Program-made: the position numbers and the translations under genes
NCBI GenBank assembly: GCA_020636575.1
Contig: JACJXP010000001.1
Location: forward strand, 558,001 to 622,000
Direction: 5' to 3'
Source of the DNA: Chitinophagales bacterium
GTDB taxonomy: Bacteria > Bacteroidota > Bacteroidia > Chitinophagales > Chitinophagaceae
Length of the DNA: 64,000 bases
The notes under the pieces: generated by a model
Database searches by the model: none
Seen by the model: only the letters and a program-made list of their open reading frames with translations
What the model was told of the DNA's origin: nothing
Part shown: positions 51,703-60,351 of the stretch, piece by piece
How the letters are laid out: each line of letters starts with the position of its first letter
How positions within the stretch are numbered: position 1 is the first letter of the stretch

Positions 51703-52673
51703 TAAAACCCGAATTTACCGGGAAAAAGTAAGTAAAAAATATATGCGATATACAATAATAACAAAACAATTCCTTCGGGCCGTCTCAGGTTTCTTTTTGT
51801 ATTGAAGAAAAGGAATAAGAATAGCAAAAGGTTTGCAGCAATATTTAAAACAATATCTGGCAGGGATTCTTTAGATACAATGATCGGCCTGACCACCGAG
51901 GATGCGCCTAAGATCAGAAAAACATTGAATATTCCAGAACCCACTACATTACCAATCGCCATATCCACCTTCCCCTTTTTAACAGCTACAAAAGATGTTG
52001 CCAATTCCGGTAAAGATGTACCCGTGGATATAATAGTAATAGCGATCACCCTTTCCGAGATACCAAATTGTCGGGCAATGCTTGTTGCATGTTCTACTAT
52101 GAGATGCCCCCCATACACTAATCCCCCCAACCCGGCAAGCATCCACAAAACAGAGATAAAAACTGTTTGTTGCTTGGTAGAAATTTCTGCTACCTCTTCA
52201 TTTCCCTTTCTTGCCAACTCAAGATTATAAACGATAAATATCAGGAATAACCCAAGAAGGATAACTCCCTCACTTCTTGTAATAATATTAACCGGGGCCT
52301 TATCTAAAAAGATATCACTCGAAATAATCAGCACTAACAAAGCAGCTAATAAACTAAGGGGAATTTCCAGCCAGGTTGTATTTCGTTTTACAGTAAGTGG
52401 TTTTATGATGGACGTAACTCCCAATATCATGAGAATATTAAAAAGGTTACTACCTATAACATTACCCATAACCAGACCTGACTCACCTCTTGAGGATGCC
52501 ATTATGTTCACTACCAATTCCGGTGCCGAAGTTCCTAATGCTACCACCGTAAGGCCAATTACAATATCCGGCACATTCAGTTTACGGGCCAGGAAAGAAG
52601 CAGAGTCTATCAGCCTTCCTGCACCAAATATCAGGAGTATAAAACCAAGAATAAGTAAAATAAAATTCATCAT
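51702..52673 (-). CDS. calcium/sodium antiporter (CaCA family, YrbG-like)
   Basis: A 323-residue membrane protein with two inverted halves, each bearing an alpha repeat: VIGLTVVALGTSAPELVVNI with GNVIGSNLFNILMILG, then ERVIAITIISTGTSLPELATS with GNVVGSGIFNVFLILG. The Glu residues in the two SxPE motifs are the ion ligands. The pattern is that of YrbG/MaX-type sodium-calcium or potassium-dependent exchangers. It overlaps nhaA by one base. Whether Ca2+ or another ion is moved in this organism is not known. Confidence 0.93.
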   Translation of the reverse strand: MMNFILLILGFILLIFGAGRLIDSASFLARKLNVPDIVIGLTVVALGTSAPELVVNIMASSRGESGLVMGNVIGSNLFNILMILGVTSIIKPLTVKRNTTWLEIPLSLLAALLVLIISSDIFLDKAPVNIITRSEGVILLGLFLIFIVYNLELARKGNEEVAEISTKQQTVFISVLWMLAGLGGLVYGGHLIVEHATSIARQFGISERVIAITIISTGTSLPELATSFVAVKKGKVDMAIGNVVGSGIFNVFLILGASSVVRPIIVSKESLPDIVLNIAANLLLFLFLFFNTKRNLRRPEGIVLLLLYIAYIFYLLFPGKFGF

Positions 52674-52729
52674 TCTAATATCTCAACGATAATCCCAAAA
52701 TTGGAAAATAACTGTGCCCGGCAAGCGAA

Positions 52730-52760
52730 CAAATCTAAAACCAAGAATGTCCTAAAACAA
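52730..52760 (-). promoter_or_regulatory. putative promoter of the CaCA-nhaA operon
   Basis: On the minus strand TTG (52758-52760) precedes TAGATTTG (52730-52737, exact TAnnTTTG) by 20 bases. The ATG at 52673 lies 57 bases downstream, leaving a moderate leader. Confidence 0.52.
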
Positions 52761-52785
52761 TTTTTAATCTGTTTCAATTATAAAT

Positions 52786-52819
52786 AAAAAGGCTACAGCA
52801 AAAAAACCATAGCCTTTTT
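52786..52819 (-). terminator. intrinsic terminator of the carbonic anhydrase/SulP operon
   Basis: AAAAAGGCTA (52786-52795) pairs with TAGCCTTTTT (52810-52819). On the minus strand the second arm ends in a T-run and continues into TTTATTTAT. It begins 20 bases past the carbonic anhydrase stop at 52839. Confidence 0.78.
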
Positions 52820-52838
52820 AACCGAAAAAGAAATTTTA

Positions 52839-53510
52839 TTACGCTAACATAGACGCTTCCGCTTTTGTATCTTTCGCAATAAGTGTATCGTCATAAAACA
52901 CTACGTCCCCGGTTTCCACATTATACATGGCCCCTACAATTCCTATCTCGCCATTCTCTATCATCTCACTCAAAACAGAACTTCTTTCCAAAATGTCCTG
53001 AACAGCTTTTCTGACATTGATCTGGGCCACATTTTCAACAAATTCACTATTTGAAGAATTTCGATTCTCTTTTGTTGAAGTTTCGGCATCTATAGACGGC
53101 TGAAGTTTGGATAATAAAGTTGTAAGATTACCCATCTCCACATGGTCACAGGCGCCTTTTACCGCACCGCATTTGGTATGACCCAAAACAATGATGATCC
53201 TGGAACCAGCCACTTTACAAGCAAATTCCATACTTCCCAAAATATCCTCATTAACAATATTGCCCGCTATTCTTACACTGAATATATCCCCCAGCCCCTG
53301 GTCAAATATTAGCTCAGCCGAAGTGCGGCTATCTATACAACTAAGCACCACAGCAAACGGCCATTGGCCATCCCTGGTGTCATTAACCTGTTGCAAAAGA
53401 TTACGATTGATCTTTAAATTATTAGTAAACCGCTTATTTCCTTCAGACAGAATTTCAATTGCTGCCAAAGGAGTTAAAGATGATTGTGACTCTTTATTAT
53501 GTGTTCTCAT
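52839..53510 (-). CDS. beta-class carbonic anhydrase (first of two)
   Basis: A 223-residue zinc enzyme interconverting CO2 and bicarbonate. The zinc site is C-x-D-S-R near residue 59 (LSCIDSRTSAELIFDQ) and H-x2-C in LGHTKCGAVKGACDH; RIAGNIVNEDILGSMEFA completes the core. It lies 19 bases after the SulP transporter in the same transcript, so it probably supplies or consumes bicarbonate at the transporter. It differs clearly from the second enzyme at 55858 (only the active-site core is shared), so it is not a recent duplicate. Confidence 0.93.
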   Translation of the reverse strand: MRTHNKESQSSLTPLAAIEILSEGNKRFTNNLKINRNLLQQVNDTRDGQWPFAVVLSCIDSRTSAELIFDQGLGDIFSVRIAGNIVNEDILGSMEFACKVAGSRIIIVLGHTKCGAVKGACDHVEMGNLTTLLSKLQPSIDAETSTKENRNSSNSEFVENVAQINVRKAVQDILERSSVLSEMIENGEIGIVGAMYNVETGDVVFYDDTLIAKDTKAEASMLA

Positions 53511-53529
53511 TATATTATTATTTTTTTTA

Positions 53530-55161
53530 TTAAAGTTGAATTGCTTCTGTAGTTATTTTTTTTCTTATCTCAGATTTTACATCGGGAAGCGAACTTACAT
53601 TTTCAGAATTCTCAATTTTGTACTTCTCTTTAAACCCAACTGTAACACATTCTATATTCTTAAGCGGGGCTTTTACTTCCTTGAACTCTTTGATCTCTTC
53701 AAGTACGTCGTAATCTATATACTGCGATGCAGATGCATCGATCACAACCTTTGAGTTTTCCGGCAGGTGATCCAATGTAAGCTTGATACTTGCCTTATTC
53801 AAAAACGAAACCTCTTCTGAAAGATGGATGTGTATCACTTCGCCAACCTGGTACTTTTCTTTGTGAAAGAAATAGGAATTCTTGTAATTACCATATAAAA
53901 GTGCCAGTACACTTACACCCAAACCGATACCGACTCCTACCAATAGATCGGTCATTACTATTGCAACTACTGTAATTACAAAAGGAACCCATTGATATTT
54001 ACCAGCCTTGAACATTTGTTTGAAAAGAGAAGGTTTAGCAAGTTTATATCCTACCATCAAGAGTATGCCTGCCAAAGCCGCCAGGGGTATCTTATTCAAA
54101 AGCACCGGGATAAAAGCCGCACAAACTAATAATAAGAAGCCATGAATTATAGCTGACATTTTTGTTTTGCCACCAGCATTGACATTTGCAGAACTTCTTA
54201 CAATTACACTTGTAATCGGTAATCCCCCTACTAATCCTGATAGAGTATTACCAATACCCTGGGCGATCAACTCTTTATTAGTCGATGTTCTTCTTCTTTC
54301 AGGGTCAAGTTTATCTACCGCTTCAATACACAATAATGTTTCAATTGATGCCACCGCAGCTATAGTAAGACCAATAATATAAACCTGTGGGTTAAATACC
54401 TGCGAGAAATCCGGAAGCGTAAATAATCCGAAAAATTCCTGCATACTCCCTGCAACCGGTACATTTACAAGATGCTCCTCATTTGTAATGGCCAGTGAAC
54501 TACCTGACGATTTCCAAACCTCGTTTAATAAAATTGAAAGGATAACCACAACCAGGCCACCAGGTAATAATTTCATTTTAGTCCTTAGAAACTTATTCTT
54601 TTCCCATAAAACAAGAATGAAAAGTGATATGACGGTTATTAATGTGGCTCCAAAATCAATTTTACTAATCGCATTTACAATTTCTGAAAATGTATTTTCA
54701 CCGTCTGTTTGCAAAAAATCCATGTCGCCTTCTGCATCCGCATCATAACCAAAAGCATGCGGTATCTGTTTCAGAATAATAATAATTCCGATTGCCGTAA
54801 GCATACCTTTGATCACACTGGACGGGAAATAGTTGGCAATAGCTCCTGCTTTAACAAGTCCTAAAACAAACTGTACTATACCAGCAAAAACAACTGCCAG
54901 CAAAAAGGTTTCAAAAGCTCCCATTTCCTGTATAGAAGCATACACAATGGCTGCAAGACCGGCAGCCGGGCCACTAACACTTAGAGGAGAATTGCTAAAT
55001 ATAGCAATGACAAGACCACCGATAATTCCGGCGATCATACCTGAAAAAAATGGTGCTCCTGAGGCAAGGGCAATACCCAAACACAAGGGCAGTGCAACCA
55101 AAAAAACGACTATCCCCGATGGCAGATCATTCTTAAGATTTGCAAATAATTTATTTTTCAT
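53530..55161 (-). CDS. SulP family anion transporter with STAS domain
   Basis: A 543-residue membrane protein with about 12-14 helices, beginning LPSGIVVFLVALPLCLGIALASGAP near residue 14 and SVSGPAAGLAAIV, with SSVIKGMLTAIGIIIILKQIPH and NTLSGLVGGLPITSVIVRSSAN further on. The C-terminal STAS domain (about 440-540) has VVIDASASQYIDYDVLEEIKEF-type strands. SulP members move bicarbonate, sulfate or other anions; being in one operon with a carbonic anhydrase argues for bicarbonate, as in BicA, but sulfate cannot be excluded. Two palindromes lie 20 and 41 bases before the start. Confidence 0.9.
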   Translation of the reverse strand: MKNKLFANLKNDLPSGIVVFLVALPLCLGIALASGAPFFSGMIAGIIGGLVIAIFSNSPLSVSGPAAGLAAIVYASIQEMGAFETFLLAVVFAGIVQFVLGLVKAGAIANYFPSSVIKGMLTAIGIIIILKQIPHAFGYDADAEGDMDFLQTDGENTFSEIVNAISKIDFGATLITVISLFILVLWEKNKFLRTKMKLLPGGLVVVILSILLNEVWKSSGSSLAITNEEHLVNVPVAGSMQEFFGLFTLPDFSQVFNPQVYIIGLTIAAVASIETLLCIEAVDKLDPERRRTSTNKELIAQGIGNTLSGLVGGLPITSVIVRSSANVNAGGKTKMSAIIHGFLLLVCAAFIPVLLNKIPLAALAGILLMVGYKLAKPSLFKQMFKAGKYQWVPFVITVVAIVMTDLLVGVGIGLGVSVLALLYGNYKNSYFFHKEKYQVGEVIHIHLSEEVSFLNKASIKLTLDHLPENSKVVIDASASQYIDYDVLEEIKEFKEVKAPLKNIECVTVGFKEKYKIENSENVSSLPDVKSEIRKKITTEAIQL

Positions 55162-55180
55162 ATTAAGTAATACACTTTAT

Positions 55181-55221
55181 TTCCTGAGCAGGAACTGATA
55201 CTTGCCATGAACGAATGGCAA
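55181..55221. repeat. two adjacent palindromes upstream of the SulP gene
   Basis: TTCCTG-AG-CAGGAA at 55181-55194 and TTGCCAT-N6-ATGGCAA at 55202-55221, both perfect, in the gap between the SulP ATG (55161) and the next gene. They may be regulator-binding sites or small RNA hairpins in the leader. No regulator gene is adjacent. Confidence 0.42.
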
Positions 55222-55281
55222 TATTATCCATACCCGGAATATTCAAAAGATTGTTTGAGAATTGAAAAGGCTAGTTGCTAA

Positions 55282-55650
55282 TTATGCAACGTTGGGTGGG
55301 GGAACATGTAACTCTCCATGGAATGCTATATAGATCCCGGAGTTTTCGTGTTTGGGATGTTTTGATGCCAGCAATTGGAAATATTCAGACGCATGATACT
55401 CATGAAGAAACTCTTCCTGGATGGATGTACCTGATGGTGCTTTTTCTTCCGTAGTGTTGCCATACGGATTCTGGTCATCTTCATCCAAAGGAATACTCTG
55501 ATTTTTTCCTGCAATTTTTTCAGACTTGGCTGCCTGCTGTCGGCTTGCAAATACAAAGGGAGTACTGACAGTAAGCCACAAAAGGGCAACTATCATCATG
55601 ATAGCTGACATTTTAGTGGTGAAACTATATATAAGTATCCCGTTTTTCAT
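55282..55650 (-). CDS. small exported protein of unknown function
   Basis: A 122-residue protein. A hydrophobic segment at about residues 15-33 (MMIVALLWLTVSTPFVFAS) can be a signal peptide or anchor. The rest is short, charged and rich in Glu/Lys/His, with LDEDDQNPYGNTTEEKAPSG, FLHEYHASEY and a HGELHVPPP end. No known domain is recognised. It sits upstream of SulP in the same direction with the two palindromes between them. Its many His and acidic residues could bind metal, which is an inference only. Confidence 0.55.
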   Translation of the reverse strand: MKNGILIYSFTTKMSAIMMIVALLWLTVSTPFVFASRQQAAKSEKIAGKNQSIPLDEDDQNPYGNTTEEKAPSGTSIQEEFLHEYHASEYFQLLASKHPKHENSGIYIAFHGELHVPPPNVA

Positions 55651-55857
55651 TAAAATCGGTGCAAATTACTATATCGGCTTATCTTATCCAAACTGCCAAG
55701 CCATGCTCAAATACAAAAGATAATAAATAACAGAAATATGACAATCTGGTTTAAGAAATATCGCCAAAAGAGGAAGCAGTCGGCTTTACGTATTGAAAAT
55801 AAAGCCTTTTCAACAGTTAAACCGATTAAGATTATTTTTACCTGACAATCAGGCAAA

Positions 55858-56493
55858 ATGAAATCTTACGAAAAATTACTATCTGTTAATAAAAAATGGG
55901 CAGGGGACAAATTAAACACTGACCCCGAATTCTTTAAGAAACTGGTAAATGTGCAAACCCCGGAGTTCTTATGGATCGGCTGTAGCGATAGCCGGGTACC
56001 TCCCAACGAGATCACCCAAACCCAACCCGGTGAAATTTTCATTCACAGGAATATTGCCAACCTGGTAGTTAATACAGACGTAAATCTTTTGAGTGTATTA
56101 GACTATGCTGTCAATCATCTCAAAGTAAAACATGTGATCGTATGCGGCCATTATGGTTGCGGAGGTGTTAAAGCTTCTATGTCACAAAATGATTTCAAAT
56201 TGGTGCTCAATATGTGGTTACGAAACATAAAAGATGTTTACAGGCTTCATAAAACGGAACTGGATAATATTGCCGACGAGGAACAGCGGAGTAACAGGTT
56301 GGTGGAATTAAATGTACAGGAACAGGTAATGAACCTGGCCAAAACTTCTATCATTCAAAGAGCCTGGAAAAATAACAATTACCCCTATTTACACGGATGG
56401 GTATATGATCTGCATGACGGGATCATCAAACCTGTTTCTGAAATAAAAGCCGGGGATCATATAGATCGTTTATACGAGTTTGATGACTTATAA
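55858..56493 (+). CDS. beta-class carbonic anhydrase (second of two)
   Basis: A 211-residue enzyme. Zinc ligands lie in WIGCSDSRVPPNEI (Cys, Asp-Ser-Arg) and CGHYGCGGVKASM (His, Cys); IHRNIANLVV and YAVNHLKVKHVIV follow the plant/bacterial clade with a VYDLHDGIIKPV strand near the C-terminus. It is on the opposite strand from the SulP operon, with 207 bases between its start and that of the 122-residue gene; that gap holds only a doubtful 35-codon frame. CCTGA-CAA-TCAGG lies just before the ATG. Two different beta enzymes in 4 kb suggest different conditions or cell sites. Confidence 0.95.
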   Translation: MKSYEKLLSVNKKWAGDKLNTDPEFFKKLVNVQTPEFLWIGCSDSRVPPNEITQTQPGEIFIHRNIANLVVNTDVNLLSVLDYAVNHLKVKHVIVCGHYGCGGVKASMSQNDFKLVLNMWLRNIKDVYRLHKTELDNIADEEQRSNRLVELNVQEQVMNLAKTSIIQRAWKNNNYPYLHGWVYDLHDGIIKPVSEIKAGDHIDRLYEFDDL

Positions 56494-56538
56494 ATAATTA
56501 CAACAAATCCCTAACCCATACCTTACCAATTTGTAAGC

Positions 56539-56546
56539 TAACTTTG
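56539..56546 (+). promoter_or_regulatory. -7 box four bases before the gldA start codon
   Basis: TAACTTTG is an exact TAnnTTTG match, followed by CAAC and the ATG at 56551. The transcript would start near the ATG. A -33 TTTG is not evident. Confidence 0.45.
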
Positions 56547-56550
56547 CAAC

Positions 56551-57459
56551 ATGTCAATACAGGTAAAGAATCTGCTGAAAGTTTATGGTGAACAAAAAGC
56601 GGTCAACAATATCTCATTTGAAGTAAACAAAGGTGAGATCGTTGGTTTTTTAGGGCCAAATGGTGCCGGTAAATCCACCACTATGAAAATACTGACAGGC
56701 TACCTGCAACAAACGGGCGGACAGGCCTATGTTTGCGGCATTAATGTAGCCGAACAACCGTTAGAGATCAAAAAAAAGATTGGATACCTGCCAGAATTGA
56801 ATGCTCTTTATTATGATATGTATGTAAGAGAATACCTGGGATTTATTGCGGAAGTACATCACATACAAAAAGCAAAAAATAAGATCAACAGTATCATAGA
56901 AACTGTCGGGCTATCTGTTGAAGCCAAAAAAAGGATCGGCCAACTATCTAAAGGCTACAAACAAAGGGTAGGACTTGCGGCTGCCCTGATCCATGATCCT
57001 GAAGTACTAATATTAGATGAACCTACCACTGGTCTTGATCCAAACCAGATAATTGAGATCAGGGAAGTGATCAAAGAGCAGGGAAAGAACAAAACAGTTC
57101 TTTTCTCTTCTCATATATTACAGGAAGTGGAAGCAATCTGCGATAGGGTAGTTATTATCAATAAAGGTGTATTGGTAGCTGATGATAAGCTGGACAACCT
57201 GCAACATGGAGGCAACAATAACCACCTGGTGATTGTGCAATTTAGCTCACCTGTTGATGAGTCTGTTTTACAGCAGATAAAAGAAGTAACGTTAATTGAA
57301 AAATTGCAGCCTGCAAGCTATAAACTGCATACAGCTAATCCTGATTCGGTAAGAAAACAACTATTGGAAACAGCTTTACAACAAAATCTTGACATTACTT
57401 CTCTCCAAAGTGAAAAACGTAGCCTTGAGGATGTGTTCAAATTAGTTACCCGGAACTAA
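56551..57459 (+). CDS. gldA: gliding-motility ABC transporter ATP-binding protein GldA
   Basis: A 302-residue ABC ATPase. Walker A GPNGAGKST near residue 34, Q-loop near GYLPELNALY, signature LSKGYKQRVGL, Walker B VLILDEPTTGLDPNQ, and H-loop FSSHILQEVE. The C-terminal 80 residues are a family-specific domain. GldA works with GldF and GldG in gliding of Flavobacteria; in other Bacteroidota the gene is widely kept, and motility is not implied by it alone. gldF and gldG are not adjacent here. The neighbours downstream are eno and a divIC-like gene. Confidence 0.9.
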   Translation: MSIQVKNLLKVYGEQKAVNNISFEVNKGEIVGFLGPNGAGKSTTMKILTGYLQQTGGQAYVCGINVAEQPLEIKKKIGYLPELNALYYDMYVREYLGFIAEVHHIQKAKNKINSIIETVGLSVEAKKRIGQLSKGYKQRVGLAAALIHDPEVLILDEPTTGLDPNQIIEIREVIKEQGKNKTVLFSSHILQEVEAICDRVVIINKGVLVADDKLDNLQHGGNNNHLVIVQFSSPVDESVLQQIKEVTLIEKLQPASYKLHTANPDSVRKQLLETALQQNLDITSLQSEKRSLEDVFKLVTRN

Positions 57460-57478
57460 GCAAACCGGTATACAGCTT

Positions 57479-57509
57479 TTTGTTGCAATCAATGAAAAAC
57501 GTTTCTTTG
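57479..57509 (+). promoter_or_regulatory. putative promoter of eno
   Basis: TTTG at 57479-57482 and TTTCTTTG at 57502-57509 (one mismatch to TAnnTTTG), exactly 19 bases apart. The ATG at 57555 is 45 bases downstream. Confidence 0.45.
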
Positions 57510-57554
57510 CAGCAGAATTGCCTGCCTTATCTGTTTTACTTAAAATCATAAACC

Positions 57555-58844
57555 ATGAGTTACATTTCAGAAATTTTTGCCCGGCAAATATTAGATTCAA
57601 GAGGAAACCCAACCGTTGAAGTTGATGTTATTACAGATGAAGGAGCACTAGGCCGTGCCGCAGTGCCCAGTGGAGCCAGTACTGGTATTCATGAAGCAGT
57701 TGAACTGCGGGATGGCGACAAGAAAAAATATGTAGGCAAAGGAGTATTAAAAGCCGTTAAAAATGTAAACGATAGCATTGCCCCGGCACTTTTAGGTTAT
57801 GATGTAGCCGATCAAACAGGTATTGACCAGATGATGATCGAACTCGATGGAACTCCTAATAAAGGCAAGTTGGGCGCCAATGCAATTTTGGCGGTAAGTA
57901 TGGCCGTTGCAAAAGCTGCTGCTGAAGAAGCTGCTCTTCCGCTCTATCGTTATGTAGGTGGTACCAATGCCAAAACGTTGCCAATACCTATGATGAATAT
58001 CCTCAATGGTGGCGCCCATGCTGATAACAAAATAGATTTCCAGGAGTTTATGGTTATGCCTGTTGGGGCACCCTCATTTAGCGAAGGATTACGCTGGGGT
58101 GTTGAGATCTTTCATGCATTAAAAACAGTTTTAAAGAAAAAAGGTTACAGTACTAATGTGGGTGATGAAGGTGGTTTTGCTCCTAACATTCAAAGCAATG
58201 AGGAAGCCATTGAAACAGTACTGACAGCCATCGAAGCTGCGGGTTATAAAGCAGGCACTCAAATAAAAATTGCAATGGATGCCGCCAATAGTGAATTATG
58301 GGATGCTAAAAAGAAGAAGTATGTGTTCCATAAAAGCAATGGTAAAGAAATGAGCAGTGAACAATTGGCTAAATACTGGGAAGGATGGGTAAAGAAATAT
58401 CCTATCTGTAGTATTGAAGACGGTATGGCCGAGGATGACTGGAACGGATGGAAAATACTTACACAAGCCGTGGGCAGCAAATGCCAGTTAGTTGGTGACG
58501 ACCTGTTCGTAACTAATGTAGAAAGATTACAACAAGGGATTGATAAAGGCATTGGCAATGCGCTACTCGTAAAAGTAAACCAGATCGGGACCATCACAGA
58601 AACGATCAATGCTGTAACCCTGGCCCAGCATAATGGTTATAATACGATCATGAGCCACCGAAGCGGTGAAACAGAAGATACCACCATCGCAGACTTAGCA
58701 GTTGCATTGAATTGCGGGCAAATAAAAACAGGATCAGCTTCAAGAACAGACCGGATGGCAAAATATAATCAGCTATTAAGAATTGAAGAATTACTTGGCG
58801 ATTCCTCCTTTTATCCAAAAGGAAAGATTAAATTTGGAAAATAG
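57555..58844 (+). CDS. eno: enolase
   Basis: A 429-residue glycolytic enzyme converting 2-phosphoglycerate to phosphoenolpyruvate. Visible: the N-terminal ARQILDSRGNPTVEVDV, GASTGIHEAVELRD, GANAILAVSMAVAKA, MMNILNGGAHADNKIDFQEFM, NVGDEGGFAPN, SIEDGMAEDDWNGW with the catalytic acidic residues, LLVKVNQIGTITET with the catalytic Lys, and SHRSGETEDTTIADLAV. It is 15 bases upstream of a divIC/ftsB-like gene, likely in the same message. Confidence 0.98.
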   Translation: MSYISEIFARQILDSRGNPTVEVDVITDEGALGRAAVPSGASTGIHEAVELRDGDKKKYVGKGVLKAVKNVNDSIAPALLGYDVADQTGIDQMMIELDGTPNKGKLGANAILAVSMAVAKAAAEEAALPLYRYVGGTNAKTLPIPMMNILNGGAHADNKIDFQEFMVMPVGAPSFSEGLRWGVEIFHALKTVLKKKGYSTNVGDEGGFAPNIQSNEEAIETVLTAIEAAGYKAGTQIKIAMDAANSELWDAKKKKYVFHKSNGKEMSSEQLAKYWEGWVKKYPICSIEDGMAEDDWNGWKILTQAVGSKCQLVGDDLFVTNVERLQQGIDKGIGNALLVKVNQIGTITETINAVTLAQHNGYNTIMSHRSGETEDTTIADLAVALNCGQIKTGSASRTDRMAKYNQLLRIEELLGDSSFYPKGKIKFGK

Positions 58845-58859
58845 TTGATTTGATTCTTC

Positions 58860-59174
58860 ATGAAATTACTGACCCATATTTCTGTGTGGCTTAAAAACAA
58901 GTACTTTATTGCACTTGCTATATTCGCCCTTATCATGCTTTTTTTGGATAAAAACGACATTTTTACCCAAATTGAAAGAAATAAAGAGCTGAACAAACTT
59001 CAACAGAGTAAAGCATATTATAGTGCCAAAATAGACGCAGAACGTAAAGATTTAGAGGCACTTAAGAATGACCCTGCTGTTATGGAGAAATATGCCCGGG
59101 AAAAACACCTCATGAAAAGGGATAATGAGGACCTGTTTCTGATCCCAGAAAAATCAGAGAATTCTGACAAATAA
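58860..59174 (+). CDS. septum formation initiator (FtsB/DivIC-like)
   Basis: A 104-residue inner-membrane cell-division protein. One transmembrane helix (about 16-33, FIALAIFALIMLFLD), then a periplasmic coiled coil (about 40-80: QIERNKELNKLQQSKAYYSA) and the conserved end NDPAVMEKYAREKHLMKRDNEDLFLI, which matches the FtsB/DivIC motif Y-A-R-E. It joins FtsL/FtsQ homologues at the division site. The location next to eno is shared with many bacteria (eno-ftsB in proteobacteria), which supports the call. Confidence 0.88.
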   Translation: MKLLTHISVWLKNKYFIALAIFALIMLFLDKNDIFTQIERNKELNKLQQSKAYYSAKIDAERKDLEALKNDPAVMEKYAREKHLMKRDNEDLFLIPEKSENSDK

Positions 59175-59281
59175 CCCCTGGCCGCACAATAACCCAAAGG
59201 TATAGGCCGTTTATAACCCGGACATTGTATAATCATCTACCACGGACAACCTTATTTCTGGACAAATTAAGCGGTTTGCCA

Positions 59282-59512
59282 ATGATCAATTTTACACCTG
59301 AGGACCTTTTATTGTATTTGTACAAAGAAACCTCTGCTGACCAGACTCTCGCCATTGAAGCAGCATTGGAAAAAGACTGGACACTTCGTGAAAAGCTGAA
59401 TGTGCTTAAAGCTTCTATGCAACGGCTCGATAAGCTAACAGAAGTTCCAAGAACTGAAGTGGTGCTCAATGTGCTGAACTATGCAAAAGAAAGTTCAGCA
59501 GAAGAAGTCTGA
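59282..59512 (+). CDS. small acidic protein of unknown function
   Basis: A 76-residue soluble protein, started at the ATG at 59282; the longer frame starts with TTG and lacks support. It is mostly helical (FTPEDLLLYLYKETSADQTL and AIEAALEKDWTLREKLNVLKAS), with an acidic tail. The pattern DLLLYLYKE...ALEKDWTLREKL resembles the N-terminal segments of Bacteroidota anti-sigma-like proteins, without a membrane helix. It follows the divIC-like gene by 107 bases and ends at a strong terminator. Function not known. Confidence 0.6.
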   Translation: MINFTPEDLLLYLYKETSADQTLAIEAALEKDWTLREKLNVLKASMQRLDKLTEVPRTEVVLNVLNYAKESSAEEV

Positions 59513-59532
59513 TCTTTATCTAAATTTTTATT

Positions 59533-59567
59533 ACATCCCGGTTAAGTTAACCGGGATGTTTTGTTTT
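59533..59567 (+). terminator. intrinsic terminator after the eno/divIC/small-protein cluster
   Basis: ACATCCCGGTTAA (59533-59545) and TTAACCGGGATGT (59547-59559) are perfectly complementary with G59546 at the centre; the tail is TTTGTTTTA. It ends the transcript before nth. Confidence 0.82.
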
Positions 59568-59615
59568 ATAGCATACCACTTTTCATTTACCCATAATTGA
59601 ACTGTAAATTGCACC

Positions 59616-60263
59616 ATGACCAAAAAAGAACGGTATGCTTTTATCATCAGCTATTTTGAACAAAATATGCCGATCGCAGAAACTGAACTTGAATTTGAAG
59701 ATCCCTACGAGTTACTGGTAGCTGTTATACTTTCTGCTCAATGCACTGATAAAAGAGTAAACATTACGACACCGGGCATATTCAAAAAATATCCTGATGT
59801 ATATGCCATGAGCAAAGCCACAATTGAAGAGCTGTTCCCCCTTGTAAAAAGCATTTCCTACCCAAACAATAAAACAAAACATCTGATAGGGATGGCGGGT
59901 AAAGTGGTCAATGATTTTAACGGTAAAATACCCATGACCGTAGATGAACTGATACAATTACCGGGAGTTGGACGTAAAACAGCGAATGTGATCACTTCCG
60001 TAATAGACAGGCAACCCAATATGGCCGTGGATACACATGTGTTCCGGGTGAGCAAAAGGATCGGTCTTGTATCTCAAACAGCCACCACTCCCCTTGCTGT
60101 TGAGAAAGAATTGGTAAAGAACATTCCGCAAAAACTGATACACAAAGCACATCATTGGCTCATACTTCATGGAAGGTATGTTTGCCTTGCCCGCAATCCC
60201 AAATGCGATGAGTGTGGATTGAAGCCTGCTTGCCGGTTTTTCCAAAGAAAAAATGCGGAGTAA
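59616..60263 (+). CDS. nth: endonuclease III
   Basis: A 215-residue DNA glycosylase/AP lyase that removes oxidised pyrimidines. The HhH motif LPGVGRKTANVI has the catalytic Lys, and VDTHVFRVSKRIG the catalytic Asp. The 4Fe-4S cluster motif is C-x6-C-x2-C-x5-C (CLARNPKCDECGLKPAC). Length and motifs are standard. It stands alone between a terminator and a large secreted protein. Confidence 0.95.
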   Translation: MTKKERYAFIISYFEQNMPIAETELEFEDPYELLVAVILSAQCTDKRVNITTPGIFKKYPDVYAMSKATIEELFPLVKSISYPNNKTKHLIGMAGKVVNDFNGKIPMTVDELIQLPGVGRKTANVITSVIDRQPNMAVDTHVFRVSKRIGLVSQTATTPLAVEKELVKNIPQKLIHKAHHWLILHGRYVCLARNPKCDECGLKPACRFFQRKNAE

Positions 60264-60351
60264 AAATTCATGCTTTTTTCGTAAAAACTTATTCACAGAA
60301 ACCAAGGTTTAGCATAATCATTGTTGGATAGAGTGAGCAATTCATGACTCT

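Noticed and set aside
55738..55845. A 35-codon plus-strand frame (MTIWFKKYRQK...) upstream of the second carbonic anhydrase
   Set aside because: It lacks a Shine-Dalgarno, a promoter and a recognisable pattern; it could be chance.
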